Source of the DNA: Ligustrum vulgare
Lineage: Eukaryota; Streptophyta; Magnoliopsida; Lamiales; Oleaceae
Reading direction: 5' to 3'
NCBI GenBank assembly: GCA_963555705.1
Contig: OY743168.1
Location: 97,935,425-97,999,424, forward strand
Length of the DNA stretch: 64,000 nt
This document shows, in pieces, positions 22,542-33,370 of this stretch. Under the pieces are notes generated by a model. That model made no database searches, was not told where the DNA came from, and saw only the letters and a program-made list of their open reading frames with translations. The position numbers were made by a program, and so were the translations under genes. Numbering within the stretch: position 1 is the first letter of the stretch; each line of letters begins with the position of its first letter.

Positions 22542-24475
22542 TTGTCTTTAATGAAAATATTTTTCCCTGCAAATTTGAAAAGTATGAAAATCCACTTTGT
22601 GAAAAGGATTTTAACTACTGAAGTGAGCTTTGATAATACTCATATTCAGCTTGAGCAACCCCAACATATACCTGCTGACATTTCTACACCCTCTTCACCT
22701 TCTTTACTTGTTGATAATGATTATGAGGAATCTGATCATTGTGATTACCAATTAGAAAGGGACAGAGTTAGGAGAAATATTAGACCTCCAGCTAGATTAG
22801 ATGATTTTGAATATTTTTCTGCCTCTACTTTGTTTACCACTTTAGATTCCGAACCCTTTTCATTTGAAGAAGCAATAGAATCTAAAGATAGAAATCTATG
22901 GCTTGCAGCCATGAATGAAGAAATGAGTTCCTTAATAAAAAAAAAACTGGACTTTAGTTGAAAACCCTACTTATAAGAAATTAATTGATAATAAGTGGAT
23001 TTTTAAAATAAAAGATGGGGATTCTGAAGGGGGTAAACTTGATACAAAGCTAGATTAGTTGCAAAAAGGTTCTCTAAAAAAGAAGGGATAGATTACACTG
23101 AAATCTTTTCCCCTGTTATGAAATATACATCTATCAGAATATTATTTGCTTTAGTTGCTCAGAATAATTTAGAACTTGAAAAAATAGATGTCAAAAGTGT
23201 TATTCTGTAGAGTCTGCTTGATGAAACGATTTACATGACTCAACCAAAACGGCTTTGAAAAGAAAAAAAATCTGATCTAGTGTGCCTACTTCAGAAATCA
23301 CTTTATGGACTGAAGCAAGCACCTAGACAGTGGTACAAAAGATTTGATACTTATATTCAATCCATGTTTCTACTTTAAAATTGATAAATCTGATTCTATG
23401 TACTTATTGTTGTATGTAGATGACATGTTAATTACTGGAAGAAATCTGCATGACATTTCTTGTCTTAAAAAAAATTTGAAAGCTGAATTTGAAATGAAGA
23501 CCTTGGATCAGTTAGAAAAATTCTTGGAATTGATATTTTTAGAAACAGAAATGAAGGAAGATTATTTCTCAATCAAAATAATTATATTGAAAAAGTTTTG
23601 AATTTTTTTTTATCTTTTTGATTCAAAATCTGTGTCATTACCTCTTCCCAGTCACTTTAAATTTTCCAGTGATCAGTCTCCAAGGTCTAAAGAGGAGGTT
23701 CACAGGATGAACAATGTTCCCTACTCCAATGCAGTAGGATCTATGATGTATCTCATGGTCTCAACCAGACCTGATATAGCCTTCTCTGTTAGTGTCTTAA
23801 GTAGATTTATGAGTAATCCAGGTGAACCACACTGAGAAGCTCTGAACTCCTTACTGAAATATTTAAAAGGTTCCTTAAATCTGAGTCTAATGTATTCTAA
23901 GTCTGAAAATGATTTTAAACTAAAAGGTTTTGAAGATTCTGATTTTACTGGAAACATTGATAATAGAAAATCAACTTCAGCCTACTTTTTTTTACCTTGA
24001 ATAATTCCTGCATCAGTTGGAAAACACAACTATAGAAGTTAGTTGCCCTTTCTTCAACTGAGGCAGAATATATTGCTACAACAGATGCAGTAAAAGAATG
24101 CATGCGGTTAAAGGGATTACTTAATGAAATTCGTTGTCTAAATAAGTCTAAAGTTTAAATTTGCACTGATAGTCAAAGTGCCTTATATCTTAGTAAAAAT
24201 CTTGTTTTTCATAACAGATCAAAACACATTGATGTGAAATTTCATTTTATAAGAGATATTATTGAAAAAGGCTTTGTGAAACTCGTAAAAATTCCCACTC
24301 AACTCAATCCAGCAGATGCTGGAACTAAAGTGATCCCTATAGCTAAATTTAAAGATGCACTTAGATTACTTTATATAGGTGAATTTGATACTGCTTCTCT
24401 GAATCTTTACAGGAAACCAAATGAGGAAGTTATCTATACCAAGAAACCGAATATGGATGCTGACTGCATTAATTA
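22542..24475 (+). pseudogene. Copia-2 reverse transcriptase and RNase H, fragmented
   Basis: Pieces in several frames cover the RT linker (LERDRVRRNIRPP, EEAIESKDRNLWLAAM), the YVDD active site (YLLLYVDDMLITG at about 23401), the VSTRPDIAFSVSVLSRFMSN segment and RNase H (STEAEY, HIDVKFHFIRD). Multiple stops and indels make it non-functional. Confidence 0.92.
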
Positions 24476-24486
24476 AGGGGAAGATT
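24475..24486 (+). other. Copia-2 polypurine tract
   Basis: AAGGGGAAGATT lies immediately upstream of the 3' LTR. Confidence 0.8.
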
Positions 24487-25068
24487 TATTGATAATTGGT
24501 CCAGTCCAAACTCAAGCCCAATATGAAGAGTTCAGATTTCAAGCCCAACATTTTACATCCTATTGGACTCGAACTCAAAGTCCAAACCCGAAGCCCATCT
24601 CACATTACCAAAACGCGACTTATTTGTTATAACAGAATCAGTTCAGGTCGTTGATCTAACCACCTAGAGCATCTGAAGCCGTTAGATCCCTATGCCTTTT
24701 AATACCATATGAAGAGTCTGGAAGAAGGATGAGAAGCCAGATATTTTTCTCTCTCTTTTTCGTCTCCCTTAGTCTTCTCAGAGGCGATTGTCATCTTCTT
24801 CTCTCAATCTTCTGATTCGAAGAAATGCTTTGTGATCTTTTCTTCAATTTGTAATCTCTGTAGTATTGGTTGAGAGAACTTTGTGAGATTGATTTGTTCA
24901 TCAGTTTGAGAGAGGTTTTGTATGCAGTTTGTCTTCAAAATTATTTATATAATCTTCATGTTTTCTTTGTGGTTTTATGTAAAGTTCTACAGCGATTTCT
25001 ATAAAACATCTTTGTGGTTTCTATATAATTTGTGATTCTTTGAGTATTCTGGGTTAAAATCATTTACA
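24487..25068 (+). repeat. Copia-2 3' LTR
   Basis: 582 bp, starts TATTGATAATTGG (TG mutated to TA) and ends CATTTACA. Pairs with 19627-20194. Confidence 0.92.
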
Positions 25069-25124
25069 TATACAATTCATAATTAAAAAATAACTTTCAT
25101 TCCTTCACTAATTAGATGCAAGTT

Positions 25125-25128
<4 letters not shown>

Positions 25129-25203
<75 letters not shown>
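25129..25203. repeat. (TA)n(TG)n compound microsatellite
   Basis: About 44 bp of TA repeats pass directly into about 30 bp of TG repeats. Confidence 0.97.
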
Positions 25204-25206
<3 letters not shown>

Positions 25207-25497
25207 AAGAAACCGTAGTCCCAAGCCCACCCCAATCCCGATTACCCAATCCTAGAAATTGTTGCATCCAAGTTGGATTGATGCCTCACCAGCACCACCC
25301 AAGACATCGACGTGCCCCCATCAAATCCGAAAAATCACCACGATCTCCTATGCTCCATCACCATCATAACCATGTTCTTCGCACCACCACCACCGCCAAA
25401 ATCTCTGACGCACCACTACCATGCTAAGTGCTAACCATCATCTCCGACAAATTCTCAGAACCACCACCACAAACTATTACATGAGACATAAGAATTA

Positions 25498-25640
25498 TTA
25501 CACGTGACTTGAGAAACTGAACATGTGACTCGAGGAGTTGAACGTGTGACATGAGGAATTGAACGTGTGTAACCTGAGAACTGAATGTGTGTGACTCGAG
25601 AAATTGAACGTATGTGACCTAAGATCTCTAATGAATGTGA
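25498..25640. repeat. Minisatellite, about 22-25-bp unit GTGACTTGAGAAATTGAAC
   Basis: Six or seven degenerate units each contain GTGAC(T/A)(T/C)GAG(A/G)A followed by TTGAAC or CTGAAC and a (G/A)TGTG spacer. Composition differs from its flanks. No coding function is seen. Confidence 0.85.
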
Positions 25641-25675
25641 CATGAGACCACACGTGATCTGACCTCCACAGTCGT

Positions 25676-25800
25676 CCATTACCTATCTAACACCATTCAG
25701 ATCTTGCACATTTGCACCACACCATCTCGGTTGCCATCACCTCCCATTACCTAACCAACATCATTCAGATCTTGCACATCCGCACCATACCATCTCACTT
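25676..25800. repeat. About 68-bp tandem duplication
   Basis: CATTACCTA, a CATTCAGATCTTGCACAT core and ACCATCTC occur twice about 68 bp apart with several differences. The surrounding 25205-26338 region otherwise has no recognised gene. Confidence 0.75.
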
Positions 25801-26338
25801 GCAAATCACTCGATGCAGTAACACCTTGAAATTGTCGGTTCCAGAATCTTCGGTGCCAGCGACTGTCGAAGCTGGGTGAGAGTCTGGTGGGAATGTTGTA
25901 TGGCCGTGGGGGGATGGGGAGAAGGCAGTAGTTGGATTGAGAGAGATGGTATACAAAGAGAGATAGAGATAATAAAAAATTGGGTAATTGTTGGTTGGAT
26001 TGAGAGAGACGGTTGGGATAATATTAGGTAATTGATTTAATTTTAGAATATTACTATATTAATTAATTAATTTTTAATTCCAACATGATTTTTTAAGTTA
26101 TACAATCTTGATCTTATAATTGGATTTGATCTCTATAAAGCAAGTTTACATGTAAGTGTAAATTACACAAAATCATACCTTTAAATTGAAAATTTTTAAA
26201 ACATGGTAAGTATAAACTAATTTATCAAATCAGGTATTAATTTAATAAACCAAAACCTAAACCCAACTATCGTCTTTCATCCGATATTCTCTTTGTTTTT
26301 CTCTGTCTTTCCTCTCTCTCTCTTCACATGACGACGCT

Positions 26339-27724
26339 CCGCAAGTGTACGTGTCACGCAAGTAATAAAGTGGATTTTAAGTCCGAATATCGTTTCCACA
26401 GAGATTGTTTTAAATCGTATTTTAGACTACTATCTTAACCGGAACTAGAGAAGCCTAAGATTTGGAAATTTTGAATTAAAATTAAACTAGAAAGAACGAG
26501 GAAATTTGATTTAGAGAAAATATGAGAAAAACATGCAAGAATTGAGAATTCGCATTTATTCCATTAATTATGCATTAAATTAAACATCTAACAATAATTC
26601 ACGAGATTTTGAAAATCCATATTCCTAATATTGTCAAGACTCCCTTTCGGACAAGAATCAACACCTATTTTTATACACAATCCGACTATATTTCTATGAC
26701 GAATCTAAATGTATAGAAAAGCATTACAAGTTTTGTGAATACTATAGCAGATAATACAAAGCATAAGGGTATATTTCTATCCCCTATCGGACTTTGTGAC
26801 AATTGACACAAGTCTAATGAAATCTCAATCTTTCGAGCTTAAGAAATCACAACCTAAATTCATACAACTAGTGATCAAGTAATTGCATGATAAAAAAGTA
26901 TAAATCAATTGCTCAAACCCATGAATTATGAAATTAAATGATAATCAATACATAAAATCCGGAAATAAATGCTTCATCACAATTCTAACATTTAAGAACC
27001 TAGCCTAGATACATAATTGAATATAAATCACAAAAGGGATGGATAGATGTCACCCTATTCATGCCCTTGATCTTCGTTCTTCAATTGTGTCTTGGCTTGG
27101 AGTGGATCCCTCTGCAATCCGACAGCGTTTTGGCCTCTCTTCAATGAATTGGGAACCCCTAATCTCGTGCCCTTGGTCTGGTATTTATAAACTTTTCCGA
27201 GATTTAGGTTAAGTGAGGAGAAAACTGCTGAATTTCGCGTAAAAAGCCCAGCTGAGGCCCAGTCGGGACTACCGTGCGGCCGCACGGTTCAAAAACACGC
27301 GGTTGCATGACTCTGCAGGTAAACTTCAGTCGCCGATTTTTTTGACCGTGCGACCGCACGGTTATACGGTTTAATGCAATTTCTGACTTTTAAATGTTAC
27401 AAGTTGGTCCGTGTCTTTTAATTTCACAGCAAGTCCTCCAACTTCCGATTGTTGCAATTTAGCCCCTGAACTTCTGATTTCTTCCAAATTTGATTTTTTT
27501 CTTCAAATTAGCTATTTGATTGACTGCATCAATTCTTGATTTGCTCACTTTAACACTTTTTACATCTAATTGCTCAATTTTAGCTTCAATTCCTTTGTTT
27601 TCTCGAATTTGGGATTATTTCTGAAATGTAAACAAATAACGCAAAATAAATAGCAAATATTCCAAAACAAACATATAAAATCCTACTTTTAGGATATAAA
27701 TAAGTGTATAAAATATACTTATCA
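26339..27724 (-). mobile_element. Solo LTR, 1386 bp
   Basis: Begins TGACGACGCTCC and ends ATACTTATCA, with a perfect 5-bp duplication TCACA at 26334-26338 and 27725-27729. There is no second LTR or internal domain, which is the signature of LTR-LTR recombination. On the minus strand it starts TGATAAGTATATTTT, as does the plus-strand solo LTR at 34650 (TGATAAGTACTTT). The two look like members of one superfamily. It carries GC-rich palindromes ACCGTGCGGCCGCACGGT (27271-27288) and a one-base variant (27345-27362). Confidence 0.9.
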
Positions 27725-27732
27725 TCACACAC

Positions 27733-28110
27733 ATCATCGCTCCCAGTATTGTTTCTTTGAATTGGTCATATGACGCCAACTGTGAAGCCGTCACTAACAT
27801 GCCGTGATTCACGGTGCGAGAAGAGTCGCGCCACATGCTAGTTACGCCCTTGTTCTTGGCCATCTGAGAAATGGCGTCCACCACACTCTTTTAGTTGCGC
27901 CGCTATGCCAGAGGAAAACGGCCCTCGGCTTGCATCCGAACCATAGCGACATCAACTGGGTTCCCCATCTACTGTATTTGGATCACTAGAAGTTCTGTTC
28001 GTGCTTGGAAGAGATGGTGTTCCCCATAGCGACATCACTTGGATTTCTTGTCAAAGGCATATTTTTGGTGTTAGGATCAGTCCACTTTTGTTTCAAGAGG
28101 AGACTTAATA
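27733..28110 (-). pseudogene. Mitochondrial dicarboxylate carrier pseudogene fragment
   Basis: On minus the order is LKQKWTDPNTKNMPLTR, a scrambled junction, NPVDVAMVRMQAEGRFPLA (stop), and SVVDAISQMAKNKGVTSMWR through TASQLASYDQFKETIL. These are consecutive segments of plant mitochondrial dicarboxylate carriers (DIC/PUMP-type, mitochondrial carrier family). The sequence between MPLTR and NPVDV, which spans a transmembrane helix in the family, is replaced by a short out-of-register duplication of the DVAMGN region. Stops and frameshifts make it a pseudogene. The neighbouring solo LTR cuts off its 3' side within a few bases. Confidence 0.87.
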
Positions 28111-28261
28111 GCCAAAATCCAGGTATTGTGAAGATCCCATCTGCTGTATTTGGATCAAAAATTGAAGAGGGGATCTTGATCAAGGTTTTGGATTGAACAA
28201 GAAGGAGTTGGCTAAGTTGAAGAAGAAGTTTCTCCCTATTAGCTGAGCAGATCTTGAACAA

Positions 28262-29083
28262 AGATTTATTTGGGATTTGATGAATTACATTTTCACGAAT
28301 TCATTAGTTACAATTGTAATTAATTACAAGTTTGAAATAAATTTACAATTGTAATCAGTTACAAATTTGAAATAATTTTACAATTGTAATTAATTAAGTT
28401 GAATGTAACTAATTTAATTGATTTTAGCAAAAAAGTTGTCATGTTTTAAATTTATTAGTTGCAATTGTAATTAATTATAAAATTGAAATAAAGTTACAAT
28501 TATAATTAAGTATAAACTGTAATTCGTTGCAGAATATAATTAAGTTGCAATTACATTTGTAATTAAAGTGAATGTAACTATTTCAATTAATTTTAGCAAA
28601 AATATCTCTCATGTTTTACAAATTCATTAGTTACAAATGTAATTATTTAACAAAACCTGATTTTAATAATCACTTTAGACACTTCGGTAACTAATTAAAT
28701 TAATTTTAGAAGAAACATGAAATTTCTAATGAATTGTAATATACAATTATGTTACAATAGTAATTAATTAGTTACAATTTTAACTAATTGCAAAATTAAA
28801 ATAAGGTTACAATTATAATTTATTACAAACTACAATTTGTAGCTAATTCATTAATTTTAAAAGAAAATTATAATTTCGAGTGATTTGTAATATACAATTA
28901 AGTTACAATAGTAAACTAATTAGTTATATTTGTAATTGATTACAAAATTGAAATTAAGTTACAATTGTAATTAATTAGAAACTATAATTCATTACAGAAT
29001 GTAATTAAGTTACAATTGTAAATAAGTTACAATTATTTAATTACAATTATTTAGTTACAATTATTTAATTACAATCATAATCC
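28262..29083. repeat. AT-rich degenerate tandem repeat, ACAATTGTAATTAATTAC type
   Basis: Variants of TTACAATTGTAATTAATTAC and ATTTTAG(C/A)A(A/G)AAA recur with irregular 105-170-bp spacing. The same phrases reappear at 31051-31125 after the LINE, so the LINE inserted into this block. No coding is seen. Confidence 0.8.
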
Positions 29084-30973
29084 ATAGTCCTTGGTGGCTC
29101 GTATATTAAAGGAGAAATATTTCCCAAACTCTCATTTTCTGCAAGCGGGGGATAAACGAGGTAGTTCCCATGTTTGGAGAAGTATTTTGTGGGGGGAGGG
29201 AGGCGATTGTGAAGGGATCTCGTTGGCAGATTGGTTAGAGATGACAAACAAATTCGATCCCAACTGTTGATCCGTTGATCCGACTGTTCGAATCGGATTC
29301 GAATCGGGGGGTGATTCGATCTGACCGATCCCCGATCCGATTTATTTTTTTAAAATTAAAAAAATATGTAAAAAAAATTAATTAATAAATCTAAAATATA
29401 TAATCTTTTATTGAATTTGGTACAAAGTCTCTAATTCTCTATATATGTAATGTTTTGTTGTATGAATTAGATATTATATTAGTTGTTTTATGAATTATGT
29501 ATTGATTTGTTTGTCATTAACTAAAATATATAACGAAAATTTCTTAATGTTTGTTTTGATCTGACCCGATCCGAACCCGACACGATCCGAGATTTTTACT
29601 GTTTGATCCGATCCAACTCAATCCTAAATCTCATGGAGCGGATTTGGATTGGCGTCGATCCGCCCTGTTGCCATCACTAGGATTGGTAATGGGCAGACCA
29701 CTAATATCTAGAAAGATAATTGGCCAGTAGATAGCTCTCTTAAATTGTTGACACCTAGATAAGAAGGGGTGAACCGAGTTAGCAACTTGATCGCGCCTCA
29801 TAGAGGATGGAATGAAGAAGTGGTTCACTCGTCCTTCTGGCCAGTTGATGCTCATCGTATTTTATCAATTCTCCTTAATGTCCGAGACCAAAAGGAATGC
29901 CTAATCTGGAACTTCTCCTCCCATGGAGATTATACAGTGCAGAGTGGGTATCACTTGTTAAACCAGATTGCTGGTAGTGATGACGTAGAAGTAAGTGATA
30001 ATGGGCCAGAAGTTCCCCTGTGGAAGAAGATTTGGAAGCTCAATATTCCGGCTAGAATTCATCACCTTCTATAGAGAGTTCTTAATAATTCTATCCCCAC
30101 AAATTACAATCTGGCGCGTAGGAGGTTAAATGGACAACTTCTCTGTCCGAGGTGCAAATACTGGGAATCCGATGTTCATCTCTTTTTGCAGTGCAGTTGG
30201 GTGGAGGCACTCTGGAAAAAACTCAATTGTTGGCATTTTCTGAAGAAAGTGCAGCTAGGTGGGGCATTGGACTTTGGAAGATTTTTATGGTATGTGCTAT
30301 CAACACTCAACAGCCTCTACAAAGAATGCCGAGCTGATTAGGATGGGGGTTGATTTCATTTGGCAAATGAGAAATACAATTACGCATGGAGGGAATTACT
30401 TGGAAGTGGATTACAATAGAGACGCCATCTTAATTCAACTGGATTCTTACCAGAACGCGCGGCTACAAGGGAAAAAAGCTAGGTTGCTGCTTATCCCGCA
30501 ACAGATGGTCTGGAGTGGCTCGGCTGGTGTCACGGTTGGTTACACTCTCAAAGTAGACACTGTTATAAGAGTTGATTCCGGCTTGCTAGGGTTGGGGGGA
30601 TCATACGGAACGATAAAGGAGTCATGCATGGAGGTTTTACGGTTCGTAGGAGAGGTATTGTGGCACCGAAAATAGCTGAAGCCTTAACTATGCAGGTGAG
30701 ACTTAAATTTGCGGTTGACAATCCCCTGGCCATAAAACAAGTTGAGTGTGATGCTTTGAAGGTAGTGCTTGGCCTTATTAAGGAGGAACCGTTAGTTTCT
30801 ATCAATATATTAGGGAGATTCTAGAGCTTCTTTTACTGGGAAAGTGTGGTTCGTGCTATCACGTTTCCCGAGATAGGAACGTGATTTCCCATAAGCTTGC
30901 CGACTTTGCTTCTCGTTCTAGTGTTAATCGTTTCTGGCTTGATAGTTTGCCCTCTTCCTCTCGGCTTGGCTAA
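29084..30973 (+). pseudogene. LINE ORF2 C-terminus (zf-RVT and RNase H-like domains)
   Basis: Up to 29235 and again from 29688 the frame gives the WRSILWGGREAIVKGSRW and NGQTTNIWKDNWPV motifs. zf-RVT follows at about 30020-30240 (LWKKIWKLNIPARIHHLL, NLARRRLNGQLLCPRC, HLFLQCS), with the Cys and His ligands visible. An RVT_3/RNase H-like region follows at about 30540-30970 (VDSGLLGLGG, IAEALTMQVRLKFAV, ECDALKVVL, RDRNVISHKLADFASRS). Several frameshifts and stops are present. Confidence 0.92.
29236..29679. mobile_element. Small hAT-like element with a GATCCG motif array
   Basis: Ends TAGAGATGACAAAC and, reverse complemented, TAGTGATGGCAACA. Flanking 8-mers AGATTGGT (29228-29235) and GGATTGGT (29680-29687) differ at one position. 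Both ends carry many GATCCG, CGATCC and TCGGAT motifs. LINE coding resumes across it, which proves insertion into the LINE. Confidence 0.9.
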
Positions 30974-31125
30974 AGGAGTTAGGCAACTTCTAGTTTGGTT
31001 TTTGCTTTGTCTTTTGTTTTTAAACTAAAAAAAATAAAAATAAAAATTTAAACTAATACAATTAGTTTTAAAAGAAAAATGAAATTTAATGTGACTATAA
31101 TATAATTAAGTTACAAATGTTGAGT

Positions 31126-33210
31126 AATTCCATTTTTGAATAAATTGTTTGGACGTTAATGTCTGGTAGTTTTTCAAATTTTTAGATTATGTACTTGAAT
31201 TTTAGCATTTTATTTCTATTTGACAGAGAAAAAATAAAATAAAATTTAAGAGTTCGTACCGGTAATAGGATATAGAGGAAAAATATAAATATAAAAGTAA
31301 AACCTAAACATTTTTTTTGTTTTCCTCCTTTGATGTGGGGTGGATAGGGGAAGTGGTCGAGGAAACACTCAAAATAATTCCCATTTGAGGGTGGGGGTTG
31401 GGTGAGAAGCTTTACCTTTGCCATGGCTGATGCTGAGTGTTTCTTCTTTTTTCCAACGGATTATGCTTGATTTGGACAATATGTTTTATATTCTTAAAAT
31501 TACTTTTAAAATACCCGATTTTATAAATAAAGATTCTTAAAGTTTTGTATTTATGTACTTAACCCTATCTGTAATTTCCTAAACAAACAAAAAACACAAG
31601 CCCAACACTAACCAACGGAAAAACAGCTGGCCCAACTCCAAATCTTAAAAGAAGTCGAAATCTGACAAACAATCTAGGATAATTGCACAACACCCTTTTT
31701 TATCTCCATGAATTGAAATAAGGGCCTTCCAAAATCTCACTAAAATTCATGTCTTTTTCATTTTTTCACCTAAATTTATGTCTTAACATAATAAGTTTGT
31801 GATACTAAAATTTAGGCATTAAGTATCATAAAAATTTGAAAATTGTCATAATATGATATTTCGAAATGATGTAAATTTTAGTAAATTAGAATTATCATAA
31901 AAAAATTGAAAGTATCAAATTGTGACTTCCAGATTAATGGAAATTTCACTTGTACTACAAAAAGTCGGATATTTATGTATATTGCCCAATAATCTATAAT
32001 CCGGTCCATAATAAAATAGAGAGATTTTTTTTATAGAGTGTTAAGTTATCTAATTGGACAATTAAATTTTGGAGTACAATCAAAGAGTCATCTTTTAGAG
32101 TAAAGTTATCTAATTGGACAATTAATAAATTGGAGTGCAATCAACCAAAGTTTGTGGAGGCTAAAGCGGGGACGAATCTAGGTTATCGAATCAGCCTGAG
32201 CAAATTGAGATGAGCATGAACAGTCGTCTATGAGTAAGAGAAACAAATAAAAATTTACTTCTAATTATAAGCAAAAATAAAAAATTGACGGATCTAATAC
32301 GAGCGATCAACCGTTCTCGCAAGGGCCTGAATACGTTATGAGGGAGTGTTCAAACTCATTGTCAAACTTACTATTAGAGTACACTAATTCAAATTTTATT
32401 CCATTGTAAAGTTTTCATTTCATTTTTGTTTGTTCTGTCCTCCTTTAACCAAATGAAACCATTTCAATAAATAGTAATTTATTAATCCCACATATAGGGT
32501 GTACCGGTGTAGCGATAAAGTAGTAGAAGTTGAAACTAGAGTATCGATTGTTCGAATTTTGACTCTTGAAAGAAAATATTTTATTGTTGAAAAGCAAGTA
32601 CTTACATGAAGGTAGGGTCATAATACTCTACGTTTGTTTGGGAATGCTTGTATCTAGCATTTTATCATATTTTGATAATTTCAACATTATTTCCTTGGTT
32701 TAGAACTTCAATGCCTTGGCCAAGAATGTCAAGCTGCTTTTTGTGAAGATTACATTCCTACCCATCCATCATTGAGAGCAGCTGGGAAATTCAATACATC
32801 AATTGTAGGGAAAAAGTGTAAAAACTCATCAAATTAGCCTGATTTTCGGTCAACTAGCTATGAAGTGCACGACGTGAGACTCATGTTGCAGGCAAAAAAT
32901 TGATTCTGGAGAAATTTCTAATCTCGTCCAGACGCTCCTTCGAAGGTTCGTCTGCATGATGTAAATGGGGCTTAAGGAAGAAGAATCATGTTCCAATGTC
33001 TATCGTATCTGAATTTACCTGTAGGATGAAGAAGAGGAGAATATCGTTCTCAATGATGATTAGTCGGGCGAAGTTTGAACATCGTAGCTAAAGAAAATGA
33101 AAAATAATAATTCATTGCTGCAGGCATGGTCTTGCTATGTCGATACTTTCCTACAACGTGTGGAAATCATTGGTGCTGCTGCTTGGCTACATTCTTCCAT
33201 GCTTTTTTAA
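31126..33210. other. Intergenic DNA without recognised genes
   Basis: Mostly AT-rich. A 55-60-bp tandem duplication (AAGTTATCTAATTGGACAATTAA) lies at 32043-32158. A 114-bp open stretch at about 32717-32830 on plus (LGQECQAAFCEDYIPTHPS) has coding-like composition, but I do not recognise it and call no gene. Confidence 0.45.
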
Positions 33211-33370
33211 TGAGTTAATTGTCCCAATGATCACTAAACGTATGCCAATGTCTTCGATGGATCACCGAACTTTAAATTGTAAACGTCTTTCGACTAGTCA
33301 CTGAATTTTAAAATGTCGAGTTTTGATCATTAAACCATGTGTCAATTATCCTAATAATAACAGAACTTAT

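Larger units (their letters stand above)
19627..25068 (+). mobile_element. Copia-2: degenerate Copia retrotransposon
   Basis: LTRs at 19627-20194 and 24487-25068 are clearly homologous. The left one lacks about 14 bp near position 60. Flanking 5-mers TGTAC (19622-19626) and TATAC (25069-25073) are a one-mismatch target duplication. A primer-binding site and polypurine tract are in place. The proteins are close relatives of Copia-1, but with many frameshifts and stops, and with a LINE fragment in place of the 5' gag. Greater decay and LTR divergence suggest an older insertion than Copia-1. Confidence 0.93.
29084..31050 (+). mobile_element. 5'-truncated LINE (L1-type non-LTR retrotransposon)
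   Basis: Only the 3' third of a plant LINE is present: the end of the RT region, the zf-RVT domain and an RNase H-like domain. An A-rich tail follows at about 31027-31050. Its interior is split by a small hAT element (29236-29679). It sits inside the AT-rich repeat block. 5' truncation is typical of LINE retrotransposition. Confidence 0.9.

Noticed and set aside
25116..25427. 103-codon plus frame
   Set aside because: Starts inside the (TA)n(TG)n microsatellite (Tyr-Ile and Cys-Val repeats); the rest is compositionally biased with no domain.
32490..32660. SINE- or tRNA-like segment (GGTGTACCGGTGTAGCG ... TTGTTCGAATTTTGA)
   Set aside because: Only a weak B-box resemblance, no convincing A box spacing, A-tail or target duplication.
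32717..32830. Coding-like stretch LGQECQAAFCEDYIPTHPS
   Set aside because: Open for about 38 codons only, no splice-site support and no family recognised; kept as a note, not a gene.
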